This document shows, one piece after another, positions 10,063-19,950 of a stretch of 26,362 nt of DNA. The position numbers and the translations under genes were made by a program. How positions within the stretch are numbered: position 1 is the first letter of the stretch; the number at the start of each line of letters is the position of its first letter. The stretch covers positions 9,739 through 36,100 of the forward strand of contig NAOQ01000294.1 in NCBI GenBank assembly GCA_002751075.1. Reading direction: 5' to 3'. The notes under the pieces were generated by a model that ran no database searches, was not told the DNA's origin, and was given only the letters and a program-made list of their open reading frames with translations. The DNA is from Ichthyophonus hoferi (Eukaryota > Opisthokonta > Ichthyosporea > Ichthyophonida > Ichthyophonidae).

Positions 10063-11142
10063 CTAGGCCCATACAGCTACAACGGCCATGATGGCAAATC
10101 CAAATAACCACAGTCCAAATCTATACCAGTTGAACAACCTTGGTAAAGGACAATCTGGTTGGGCACCTTCCTTAATAATTAACGTACCAATATACAAAAA
10201 AGTACCAGCGGAAACAGAAACCAAACTACCATCAATAGTTTCTACGCTCTCCGTTATTTCACTAATTCCCAGCCCTATAACAATTCCTAAAGGTGTCACA
10301 AGTGCAAACAAGACAAGTAGAAGGCCAACAATCTTTGGTTTAAGCGTAGAGTTCATAAACGCATTTCCAACAACAAAGGCTTCTACCCCCTTGTGCAAAA
10401 CAATAGCGGCAAAGGTAGGCCAGAGTGTGTCTAAAGTGGCCACCACACCCAAACCCAGTCCGGCAAAAAAGGCATGAACAGAGATGGATCCCAGCAACGT
10501 CAAAGCAAAGAAAGTAGTCCTGAGGCTAGAGGGCTTGTTATGTTGTGCAGGCAGAGTATCGTCTGACCTGACAGGTACTTCCAATGCATCGTCAGGGGGA
10601 CTAGATCCGCCTACGTCTGCATTTTCATTTCGCTTTCCTTGTGACTTTCCAATCCTATCAGAGTTTTCGTCAACTGATTGTGCGGAATTGCCCTGGATAG
10701 TGTCGCCGGTAGCTGCAAAGCAAAAAGCTCCAGAGGCGGAGGCGGGATTACCAGTTTCACAGTCGTGGTCGTTGTGGTTGTCAGTGTAACCATGTGAGTG
10801 GGGAACTAATCCACCATGTCTCATTTCCTGCCCATGTCTTAAAACTAACTCTCCCAAAAGAACATCTTCAAAAAGATATATTATTGCAAAACCAATGCCA
10901 GCAAAAAGAAATGACATCGGGTAGTTGGGAAAGGCATGCTCAAGTAACTCATTTGACTCTGCAAGCATATGAAGTAGTCCTACGCCGATGATGACCCCAG
11001 ATCCAAAAGCGTTTGTGTAACCAATTACCAGCGCCAACGTATCTTTTTTAAATTTTTTGATTAAAAATACTAAAAGACCGCTTAGCCCTGTAACAAACGT
11101 GCACGCAGCAGCTATGGCCTTAACTGTAGACAGTTTAACCAT
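10063..11142 (-). CDS. ZIP (SLC39) family zinc transporter, intronless
   Basis: 359 residues in one uninterrupted exon, starting AAAGATGG. ZIP proteins move Zn2+ and related divalent metals into the cytosol; ZIP1-3 members act mainly at the plasma membrane. Eight membrane segments are visible at about residues 8-28, 36-60, 76-97, 209-234, 242-262, 270-292, 307-325 and 339-358. The 3-4 loop (98-208) is cytosolic in the family and holds a histidine/aspartate metal-binding tract, RHGQEMRHGGLVPHSH then NHNDHDC, six His in about 25 residues. Signature residues: TM4 SISVHAFFAGLGLG with His223, TM5 VLHKGVEAFVVGN with His250 and Glu254, TM7 SAGTFLYIG. TM4 normally reads H-S-x-x-E-G-L/I-A in ZIP1-3; here the acidic residue is Ala227, so one ligand of the binuclear centre is missing. 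Base composition is less AT-rich than the flanks. It lies between two copies of the small-gene exon on the same strand. Lack of introns beside intron-rich neighbours could mean an old retrocopy that stayed open. Confidence 0.95.
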   Translation of the reverse strand: MVKLSTVKAIAAACTFVTGLSGLLVFLIKKFKKDTLALVIGYTNAFGSGVIIGVGLLHMLAESNELLEHAFPNYPMSFLFAGIGFAIIYLFEDVLLGELVLRHGQEMRHGGLVPHSHGYTDNHNDHDCETGNPASASGAFCFAATGDTIQGNSAQSVDENSDRIGKSQGKRNENADVGGSSPPDDALEVPVRSDDTLPAQHNKPSSLRTTFFALTLLGSISVHAFFAGLGLGVVATLDTLWPTFAAIVLHKGVEAFVVGNAFMNSTLKPKIVGLLLVLFALVTPLGIVIGLGISEITESVETIDGSLVSVSAGTFLYIGTLIIKEGAQPDCPLPRLFNWYRFGLWLFGFAIMAVVAVWA

Positions 11143-11978
11143 CTTTATTTTTAAAAGGTTCAGTGATTGACGTTTATTGCTTTCCTAAGTGGAAACTGCA
11201 GTCAATATACTTTATATATTTGATGAGCTTTCAATTATTATCATATGATTGGCTCGGTAACGCAATTTGACACATATTTGTAATGCGAAAGTTACTAAAA
11301 TAACGAAACATATATAATGCTTATAATGCGTAAAGTATGATTTTTCAACCACAATGCATTGATTTGCATTTTTTTTAATATTACTTCATAATCTTCTTAT
11401 TTTTATATATTAATATTAAGATTTTAAATATATAATTTTGCTTTGATCACGGTTGGTTTTGGTTTAAAGAATATTATCCCGATTGACTATTGACTCGCTA
11501 CGATATTGGTTTGGTTACGCAACATTCATTCACACATTGCTGCAATTGAACGCCGCAAAAAGCATCATAATTCATATTTTTTTCACAAAGAATGATCTCG
11601 CCTCAATCATGTGTTAAGCATTTTAAGTAAATCATAATGTTTAATTTTTTAAAAACTTTACCTCGCCTTTAATTGGTTTTGTTTTCCTTTTTTTTTTAAA
11701 AAAAAAATTACCTTTCCGAATAGGTAATAGAGAAAACCGAGACAAGAAGCAATAATATATTGAAAATATGATAAGATGGATATGGTAGTAGTACTTAAAC
11801 ATGACTACGTAGAGGCGTTTGAACTATATATTCTACATCTACATATTTTATATAAACTCATAAGAAAATTTAGAAACAAAACCTTGTTACATTTATGAAC
11901 TACTAGTAACTATAGTATTAGTTTACGTTGCAATAACGTGATGTCATATATTGGAAATAGATCCAGTATCTGTTGTAC
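11143..11978. promoter_or_regulatory. ZIP upstream region with TATA box and repeated CCAAT/TTGCGTTA motifs
   Basis: On the minus strand TATATAAAG at 11218-11210 lies about 70 bases before the ZIP start codon. Two related blocks follow upstream: plus-strand ATTGGCTCGGTAACGCAATT near 11248 and ATTGGTTTGGTTACGCAACA near 11503. Read on the gene strand each gives a TTGCGTWAC bZIP-like site next to an inverted CCAAT box. No metal-response element (TGCRCNC) was seen. The rest is AT-rich and non-coding. Confidence 0.45.
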
Positions 11979-12115
11979 TGAGTTCTATTAGATAATTGTC
12001 GTCAGGCAAAGGGCAGGCTAAAGCTCCCGTTAGGTACTCTAAAATGTCTCTCTGTTGTTCGATGGATATAGAAGCCTTTAACTTCTTACTCAACGGTGCA
12101 TTGTAAATGTAATAA
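11979..12115 (-). CDS. Paralogous copy of the small gene's middle exon
   Basis: 137 bases aligned without gaps to exon two of the small gene (8808-8944): 28 substitutions by hand count (about 80% identity), 34 of 45 residues identical. The frame is open, and both acceptor (CATAG) and donor (CTCA then GTACAA) are kept. The shared core reads SKKLKAS, then QQR, then ALACPLPDD and IEL. Outside the exon the alignment needs gaps, which suggests the exon was held by coding constraint. No matching first or last exon was found, so this may be a diverged gene with unrecognised partners or a relic. An open frame at 12116-12370 ends exactly at its acceptor and could supply an upstream exon. Confidence 0.45.
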
Positions 12116-12370
12116 CTATGTGTAAGGAACCAGAGACTTCCGTTTGGCTAAGAAACCGTTTTTGGGATTTTGAAAATTGCACTGAGTGCAGTTCGAGACG
12201 TCACAAATGACTACGTCACCAGTTGGGTCTTTTAACCATTTTTCTATATGGGACCCCTTTCGGGTGGTCTCGTCTATTTTCTTATGCGGTTCCGAATATG
12301 GAAATTTCTCCGTATTTTTATTTCCAAATCTATTGATGTGAATTAGCTGTTTAATTGTGATATAAGTCAA
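12116..12370 (-). CDS. Hypothetical 84-codon open frame upstream of the paralogous exon
   Basis: An ATG-started frame, less AT-rich than its surroundings, encoding a basic, polar protein with a CDVSNCTQCNF stretch; it resembles no family I know. Its stop codon is the TAG of the acceptor of 11979-12115, so a donor inside it could join the two. GTGACGTAGTC and TTGTGACGTCTCG give two cAMP-response-like GTGACGT half-sites 17 bases apart within it. Chance ORF, exon or promoter region are all possible. Confidence 0.2.
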   Translation of the reverse strand: MTYITIKQLIHINRFGNKNTEKFPYSEPHKKIDETTRKGSHIEKWLKDPTGDVVICDVSNCTQCNFQNPKNGFLAKRKSLVPYT

Positions 12371-12579
12371 AGTGTTGACCTAATGGAAATTTAACTTAGT
12401 AAATAATATTCTAAATATATATATATATATTATTATTAACATGTACAGTTATTATATAAGTAAATAAGAAAGAATGTTTAAATGCCAGAACAGAATTCGT
12501 GGTTCTTTTAGGTTTACAAGATAACTAAAGCTAGCATCCTGCCCTTTTATCTTTGATTGTTTATTATTCCAATCAAATT

Positions 12580-12855
12580 CATCAGCTCACTAAAATTAAT
12601 CTCATCAATATTTTCCTACTCTTAAGAGGTCGAATCCTGGCCTACTATTAAAAAATGTAATTCAATTTACACGAGTATCAGCCCACTATAATTAATCTCA
12701 CAATTATTAGCCCAATCATAAGAGGCTGAATTCTGGCCTATTAATGTGATTAGATTGTTACGTGTATCAGCCACCAGAATTGATCTTGTCATTATTATCC
12801 TACTCGTAAGAGGTCGAGCCCTGGCTTACAATTAGCATCGGACCAATTATTTGAT
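12580..12855. repeat. Three-unit degenerate tandem repeat with tRNA-like cores
   Basis: Units begin at about 12581, 12677 and 12766 (periods 96 and 89). Each opens ATCAGCYCAC, then an AATTAATCTCA-like stretch, then a core: AGGTCGAATCC at 12627-12637, AGGCTGAATTC at 12723-12733, AGGTCGAGCCC at 12811-12821, followed by CTGGC. The first and third cores match 9 of 11 bases of the RNA polymerase III B box (GGTTCGANNCC) and the opening resembles a weak A box. They could be tRNA-derived SINE heads; no cloverleaf can be drawn. Confidence 0.6.
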
Positions 12856-12907
12856 GATCTAGTTACCAGAACCTTCGACCAATCACACTCATTTTTAAAA
12901 TTCAATA

Positions 12908-15133
12908 TTATTGCAAGATCGTTAAATCTGCGGTGACGTCATCGAAAGGAATATCCCAAGTTACTTGAAAAACATCGTATTGGACAGTTTTGGAGTGGGG
13001 TTTTGTACAGAGGAACTGTCTTTCGAAAAATATGACGTGGCGCCTAGTCGTGATTTGACGAGTGGCCCAGTCCATTACTATCCATCCCAATTGTAGGATA
13101 TCGTATCCTAAAAATAGACTCAGCCGTCCTATAGGAGAGAACTTCTCGTTGATGGCGATATCGTCGAGCCTACAGTAGACCTTACTGCCAAATGTACGCA
13201 GACGTTCTACTGGCACCCAGGTTCTGCACCATAGTTCGAACGGCATCGTTTCATTAGACACGGCTACGGTTGTGCTCATATTATAAGTAAAAATTGCCGC
13301 GCAAAGAGCATAACTCCCGAATTGAGTTGGCATGTTGGCCTGAATTAGAGATGTCCGTAACATCTGTAGAAGTTGACGGTTCATGCACTTGCTTATGCCG
13401 TTGCTAGAAGGGGCATCCGTCAAGGTCGTGAGACGGATAATGCTTTCCTCACGAAGATACTTTTGGAAGCCTCTGTCGAAATACTCGCAGTCTTGATCAG
13501 AAAAAAGATGAGCGATCTTTAGGGGCGCGTGTAGGGATTCTGCTGCCGCTTTGAAAGTACGGAAGTATTTGGGAACATACCCTTTTTGCGTCATGCAAAA
13601 CCCAGTTGTAAAGTTGTCGATGAACGTTACAATCCAACAGAAATTGTCCATGGATTTTCTCAATGGACCGATGACGTTGCTGTAGATTCGCTCTTGTGGA
13701 CGAGATGAGCGGTCAGTTCTAGATAGGAACGGCGCCTTGGTGATTTTGGAGAGAGCGCCATGATCACATGACAAAGCTGTTTGTTGCTGGTAAAGGTTTC
13801 TCGAAGTGTAGAAGGGTTTGCCGAAGACGTGCATCTGATGAATGCATGAAACGATTATGCCACAATTCATGTGTGACTACATTTGCGCCTGATGGAATGA
13901 AGACAGTGTCATCATTTACCTATGTGGCGAGGCATGTGGCCTTAGCAATGTTAATGTCTGGTTTCGCTACCAGAATCGGGCTACTTGAGGTGGCATGCGA
14001 AAGTCAATGTCGACGTTCAGGAGGTATCGACCTTGGTGGCGTTGACCAATAAGAATGGTGTGACCGTTAAGGGTGACCGTCGCTTGGTTGGCTGAAATGG
14101 TAGTGATCCCCACAAAGAGAAAATAGATTCATCGGAGCTCACTGCACATAGAGCACTGGTTCTAAAGCAATGATTTATGCAGTCAGATGCGACCTTAACA
14201 TTACTGTTCCTGTCAGCGTTGCTACGGTCTGACTACCATTGAACATAGTGAGTGGAATGTTCACGAGAGTGCTTTCTGGTTTGTGTCATCAAGAGCGGCA
14301 TACTCACATTCTGGAGTGTCTACCAGGCTGTTGAGCTCTTTAGCATTAATTGGAAATGGACGCCTGTTGACATTGTCAAGAGACTGGATGCCCGAGTTAG
14401 CTGAAACTTGCTGAGCATATGAGGATGGAGGTAACACGAATGATGAAGGAGATGTTATTACAGGAGATGGTACTAATAATAATATTTGAGAACTCAAGGG
14501 AGCTGTTTGATGAGGCAAGAACCGAGGATGAATGCTCTTGGATTGGAATATATTTTCTGAACGAGTCCCCGTTACAATGTTTGGATGTGGTGCCAGAAGT
14601 GGGATGTATTGAGCAGGTGGTAGTACAACAGATTGTACCAGTGGTGGTGGTTGTAAAACCGGTAGAGGAGGCGTTGTACCAGACAAGCTATGCTGAATAA
14701 GAAATCTTTGAAAAGGCTGTGCAATCGTCTGTTGTGTTTGCTGATGTTCCTGCTTTTGTTTTTGAAGTTGTTGCTGATGAAGTTGCATCTGTTGCTCCCA
14801 TTTTTGCAATTGTTGCACATATTGTTGATAATGGCATTCCTGTGGCTGTTGTATTTGTACAATCATATCTTCATATTGCTGAGCAATAGAATGTAGCTCG
14901 GCTTGAAGACGGTTTAGCTCTAAGGTTGGGGAGTCTGGAACTGTAGTGTCTTGCAGCTGCGACTCATCTGTTTTCATCATGTTGTTCTGTATGTAGATTT
15001 GCTTTACAGTGGAAGGGTGCTGGTGTATAACCCTATTAGAATCTGTGTCAGTTCTATTGACTTGTACACAGCTGTCGGAATCTCCAATTGTATAACTGGT
15101 AGTGGGTATTGTTTGCACAATGTGACTGATCAT
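12908..15133 (-). mobile_element. Ty1/copia LTR-retrotransposon fossil (gag-like region and integrase)
   Basis: On the minus strand a gag-like region (about 15133-14261, glutamine-rich coiled section then a proline-rich section) is followed by a remnant of the pre-integrase region and an integrase core and C-terminal region (about 13870-12908). Family assignment rests on integrase landmarks such as a VIGPL stretch, FIDNFT, a SSNGIS-type region and a PFELW motif. Reverse transcriptase and RNase H were not found and no LTR pair could be recognised, so the element is incomplete. It carries several disabling changes and is clearly dead. Without paired LTRs its age cannot be estimated well; the decay looks moderate to old. 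It is less AT-rich than its flanks. Confidence 0.85.
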
Positions 15134-15136
15134 TAA

Positions 15137-16620
15137 GTGGAACTATGTCGCTATGTAAATAAACACTATTATCGCTATCGTGTCAGTAAGCGGTTCTCTG
15201 ACTTTTAAAGGAGTGAGCGATTTGAGCACGATTATCGTATATGAGAGCCAGTGGAAGATTAGACATTATAATAACAATGTGTATATTACATATATATAAC
15301 TAAATGCCAAGTATTTTTGTGAGCGGTGAGCGGATTCTTAATTATTGACTTCTGTTTTTTTTTTTTCATACTAAGCCCTTTTCTAGATACAACTACCTAT
15401 TTTTTTGAGCTACGATTATTCATTATCTGGGCTTTAATCGAATCTTTACTCACCTGTGATCAGCGATCTTGTACCACTTATTATTCCCAATATGGTGGTA
15501 GTAGAGATAGCTTAAATAGTTTATATTGCAAGATTGCTAGCCACAGATGAGTAAGATAATTTGACCGAAGCCCAGATAATAAGTAGATCAATTCTTGTCC
15601 TAGTATACAGCATATGAACATATTACATCAACGAGGAAATGAGTTATTCATCATCTAAACAGGGATATAGTAATATTGAAGTATTGCGGTAAGATCAGAC
15701 AATTCTTGTGGGTCTCTTTGACCTATTATATATTTAATGTTTACAATTGAACTATCGGATAATACAAACAACCTTGATTAAGGCAGCCAATAGAAAGAGG
15801 GAAGACAAAGACCAGGGCTCAGAGCTATGATTGGCATCCCCAATGTTGCAGAAAGGATAAAAAGAATGAAAGAGATACTAAGAATAAGCACAGGTAATGA
15901 CGCTTCAACCATTGCAATACAAAACTTTCCATTTTTTATATATATATTTACATTTACCTATTAATGATTAACAATTAACAGCATCCAAATAGCAAACGGG
16001 AGTGTTAAAACAGTAATATTTAATTAATTTGGTATTTCTTTAGATACTTATAATTATTTAATATTATTAGAAGTTATTATTACATATGAAATCTGGAAAA
16101 ATATTTGGTGTTAATCTGTTGATGTCACATTGATTAATCTTAGATTAAATAGAAAGAATTGATCGATCTCAGATTAAGGTGGGATTTATCATAGATTAAT
16201 TAGGAAAAATAGATTGGTTTGGTTAGACTAATCTTGATGTGGGGCAGAGGGCACATTGCAGACATAGATATGATAGGTTTTGCATTGTTATGCTTTTGTG
16301 ACTTTTTTATATGCCATTTTTCTTGGAAGACGGTCATATAATTATTTTTTCTTGGATCTTCAATTTATTTCAATTTTGTAATATTCAGCCACCACTGTGG
16401 CTGGCTTGACTACATAACAGGGTTCAATAGATTTAAGAGTGCTTTTGTTTCTTAACCAAGTGTCCTATTATGCAGTGAATGGACTTTATATAAAAAAAGC
16501 CTTCTACTTACAAAAATTACATTAGTGCTTTGGCTGTTTATACACCTCTCTTTCTAATTTTACATCCCATTTCTTCTCCTCTTTTTATTTCTATTTTTAA
16601 CCTTCTTATACCTTTTACTC
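15137..16620. other. Non-coding stretch with a short inverted repeat
   Basis: No gene recognised. ATTATCTGGGCTT at 15422-15434 is repeated in inverse at 15568-15580 (13-base arms, 133-base loop), possibly the ends of a small element. AGATTAA-type heptamers recur at 16135-16205. ATGAAAGAGATACTAAG at 15866, ending in a donor at 15893 in phase 1, could be a leader exon for the EGF exons downstream, but it lacks a signal peptide. Confidence 0.5.
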
Positions 16621-16630
16621 ACAAGTATAG

Positions 16631-17763
16631 ATAAACTTGAGAGAAACTCCTCAATCTGCGGCACAATTTGAATATGTATTAATATTGATGGTGGTTTCAA
16701 TTGCACAACCTGTCCAGATGGCTACCATCTAGTGAATGGTATGTGCACAGGTATGTAGGTTAGATCTATCTTTAGTTGTATGAAAGATATCTATATATTC
16801 TTGTTTACTTTCATTTATTTGGCTCTGTTATCTTGTCGGGTTATTTGTCTTTATAAAATAGTTATTCATTTCTTTTGACACAATGTTAACAATCCTATCC
16901 ACAAATATATATAAATACTTGGTCAACTACACGAACTGTGGAGCTGAAGTAGTAGTGTGCCACCCAGAACACTGAAGGAGGATACACCTGCTCCAGCTGT
17001 CATACAGGTCATACAGTCGTCAAAAACACATGTATAGGTATATCAAGTGACTTATACTGTACTATATTATACTTTACTATATAATACTGGACTATAATAT
17101 ATTGTACTATATTATACTATAACTAAACTAAACTAAACTAAACTATACTATACTATACAATACAACACTATGCTTTACTCTACTGTACTACCTTTCATTA
17201 TACTGTATAATACCATATTGTAATATACTATACTATAGTATGCTATTTATTATCTACTTTAATATCCTATAATATACTATACTATACTATGCTATCTTAT
17301 ACAATCCTATAGTATACCTTACTATACTATACTGCACTGTCTTATACTTTTCCATAATGTACCTTAATACACTGTACTATAGAGTATTGTCTCGTATATT
17401 AACTTATACTGTACTTTACTCTCCTATGCTATACTCTACTATTCTATACTATACCATGCAATACAATACAATACAATACAATACAATACAATTCAGTACA
17501 GGACATTGTGAAATATTATAATACAATACCATATAATACAATATAATGTGCCCCTTTTCTTTATTATTCTAATATTATCAGATTCACTTACACAAAGGTA
17601 AATGAACGTGCATTTCCCAATGCATGCTTGGCACCGTCCTGGTGTTATAACACCAATGGAAATTATAGGTGCAATGAGGATGAGGAGGTGGAGAAGATTG
17701 TAGATGAAATAGAGTCTATAGCAAGGAACATCAACATAATGACTCAACTAGATAATGACATAG
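16631..17763 (+). pseudogene. Decayed array of three calcium-binding EGF exons
   Basis: Three exon-sized blocks keep EGF patterns. Block one (16631-16750, phase 1 at both ends as is usual for EGF exons) reads SSIC, then CINIDGGFNCTTCPDGYHL and NGMCT, but has an in-frame TGA between the second and third cysteines. Block two (about 16921-17037) reads NCGAEVVVCH in one frame and NTEGGYTCSSCHTGHTV in another, a one-base shift, and the expected AG acceptor is absent. Block three (about 17598-17763) reads VNERAFPNACLAPSWCYNT, with Arg where the first EGF cysteine belongs and a poor acceptor, then an acidic helix. Functional EGF exons of this type occur in secreted or membrane proteins and bind Ca2+ through D-x-N/D-E-C. 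All three blocks are damaged, so this looks like a dead gene or dead 5' part of one. The downstream exons at 17992-19717 do not join it in phase. Confidence 0.6.
17050..17500. repeat. Pentanucleotide array (ACTAT/ACTAA/AATAC)
   Basis: About 450 bases of degenerate pentamers, with pure blocks of ACTAA near 17120-17145 and AATAC near 17459-17492, between the second and third EGF blocks. Confidence 0.88.
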
Positions 17764-17991
17764 GTTATTTATTAGACTTGTATAGGAGTATTATATATAT
17801 TTTCTAGTAATTTGCTTTGAATATTATTAACTACAAAGCATGATTTGGAATAGTTTGTAATACTGTATTTTATAATCATTATTTTTTTTAGATTCTACTA
17901 ATCAACCAATACCAATCTATTTATGGTATATATTTATATAGCGTGTAGTACAATAGCTATAGCCAATACCCCCATCTATATCTTCCCACAG

Positions 17992-19717
17992 GTCAAGTTT
18001 CTTTTACAGTCTAGATGGAAGAGAGTGAGGAAAGTGAAAGAGGAGGTTCTGGCTACAAATTCAACCAAAAATGCAAGTATGACTTTAGAACTAATGGTTA
18101 AGGAGGTATATTTTATTTATTATTATTATATATTTACATATGGATGCATGTATTAGTATTTAACATAGTGTACTATAGCATTTTACTACGGTATATTATG
18201 CAATTGCTATTTTAATATTTAGTTTTATATTTCTAATCCCATTAACAATATTACTCCACTATTTCTACAAGCACATGCTACCTTGGCCCTGATCTACCAG
18301 ACTATCAAGGCTTCAAGACAAGTAGCTGTACTTAGAGACACAGCAAATCAGGAAAATATTGCCTTTAGACGGATTGAAAACAAGGTATGTATACACAAGA
18401 CATTGTTAATTACCTATAGTAGCAGGTTTTATATGAATATTATGATTAGTTTGCTATTTTAACCAAAATATGGTAACTATTTATATTTATGGTAGTGGTA
18501 ACCAATGTGCTCACATATATCTGCCCATAGATAATGAATATACTATATTCAAGAATGTATGCAATGAGGGACAGCTGGGAAGGAAACATAGATCCTATGG
18601 TAGTTACCAAAGCCGGAAAGGCAGTGGTGCAACTAATCAGTAAGATATGTTTGATTATATATATATATTTATGTATAGATATTATGCTGGAGTGTTGTAG
18701 TACTTAATGTGATGTATTTGTTATAATTTGATATTCGGTATATTTTTAACAATGCAAGTTATATATTATATTTCATTATAGCGTATTATTATATGCTATT
18801 TTGCATTGTATTATACTGTATTTTAATATATTTTTTTAATATTTTCTACCATTATATTATATTGAATTATATTGTAATGTACTCTATTTTCTTACATTCT
18901 ATTTCATTATACTCTGTTCTATTTTATTCCATTTTATTGTTCTCCAATTTATTCTATTAGATTATATTTCATGTGGTTTAGTTTGTATTATTCTGGTTTA
19001 TTCTCTTCTATTCTGTTCTAACATATACCATAATCTATTATTAGCCTCTTATGCCTAGTCAAGCATTATGTTGAACCATTACCCCAGGATGATCAAGATC
19101 ATCAACTCAGAATGGATGCTGGTCATGATTGTAACTTTATTCATCTGGCGTATGAATACTAGAGCCTGGATTACTACCAGACAAACCAAGGTATATATGT
19201 AAATACTGCATCCATACCTTGCTTTATAGTTAGTAATGATTATCTCATTGTGTTTTAGTTATTATCTCATTGTGTTTTAGTTATTATCTCATTGTGTTTT
19301 AGTTATTATCTTATTGTGTTTTAGTTATTATCTCATTGTGTTTTGGTTATTATCTCATTGTGTTTTAGTTATTATCTCATTGTGTTTTAGTTATTATCTT
19401 ATTGTGTTACATGTTACAGTTATTATCTCATGATAATGTAGTTATTATCTTACCGTATTGCAGTTATTGTACTGTATTGTAGTTATTATATTTCTGTATT
19501 GTAGCTATTATCTTTCTGTATTACAGTTATTATCTTACAGTATTGTAGCTATTATCTTACTGTGTTTTAGTTATCTCACCCACTATGGATGACAGTTGCA
19601 ATGACAAGTAGAAAATTAAATGAAAGCAAAGTAGCTTTACTCAGTATAATAGTAAAAGAACAAGAAATAGATCCTGTTACAGACAGAACACTTTTATACT
19701 TTCTAACTCCAATATAG
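17992..19717 (+). CDS. Unidentified multi-exon gene, five candidate exons
   Basis: Candidate exons 17992-18105, 18301-18384, 18531-18639, 19059-19190 and 19571-19717 (TAG), each between usable splice sites. The first three join in phase and give a charged, helical protein: SRWKRVRKVKEEVLATNS, then ASRQVAVLRDTANQE, then MYAMRDSWEGNIDPMVVTK. I do not recognise it. Exon three ends in phase 1 (A then GTAAGA). Followed strictly, exon four reads KHYVEPLPQDDQDHQ and stops at TAG 19160-19162. Exon four in the other open frame has a hydrophobic stretch (EWMLVMIVTLFIWRM) and runs in phase into exon five (LSHPLWMTVAMTSRKL). So either the gene ends at 19162, or an unseen exon of length 2 mod 3 lies in 18640-19058, or the reading is broken. 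The 5' end is unknown. The 3' end converges on CCDC22. Confidence 0.45.
18745..19020. repeat. T-rich low-complexity intron (TATTTTATTC type)
   Basis: Degenerate TTATATTNTA and TTCTATTTTATTC pentamer-like units on the plus strand in the intron between the third and fourth candidate exons. No exon seen in it. Confidence 0.7.
19239..19570. repeat. 22-base minisatellite made of a 3' splice site
   Basis: About 15 units of ATTATCTCATTGTGTTTTAG plus TT, first near-perfect (19239-19400), then degenerate. The last unit is the acceptor of the exon at 19571 itself: TGTGTTTTAG then TTATCTC. Every unit therefore repeats a pyrimidine-rich acceptor followed by the first exon bases, giving about 13 decoy AGs. 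Confidence 0.85.
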
Positions 19718-19938
19718 GTTATATGGAATACTTGATAACCTGATGATTAATTAATTAACTAGATCTTATTAATAGCCCAGTCTTAAGCAATTAATTATTT
19801 AAGATTACAGGTGTTTTTTTTTCATTAATGTTGTGTAAGTATTAAGGTTTGCCATATCATACTCTACTGTATATAGACTACCTGATAGTCCTATAATTAA
19901 ATACTTGAAAAGGTTATTAATAGCCCATTATTAATTAA

Positions 19939-19944
19939 TTTATT
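19939..19944 (-). terminator. Poly(A) signal for CCDC22
   Basis: Minus-strand AATAAA 7 bases past the CCDC22 TAG at 19953-19951. An ATTAAA for the converging plus-strand gene lies at 19896-19901, so the two 3' UTRs probably overlap. Confidence 0.45.
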
Positions 19945-19950
19945 ATCTAA

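Noticed and set aside
10088-10991. Several plus- and minus-strand frames of 60-129 codons over the ZIP gene
   Set aside because: Shadows of the transporter reading frame, which has clear family motifs and membrane segments.
12580-12855. Functional tRNA genes
   Set aside because: No acceptor stem, no anticodon arm, and the T-loop is one base short in each unit.
13768-14052. 94-codon plus-strand frame with several cysteines
   Set aside because: Antisense shadow over the copia fossil.
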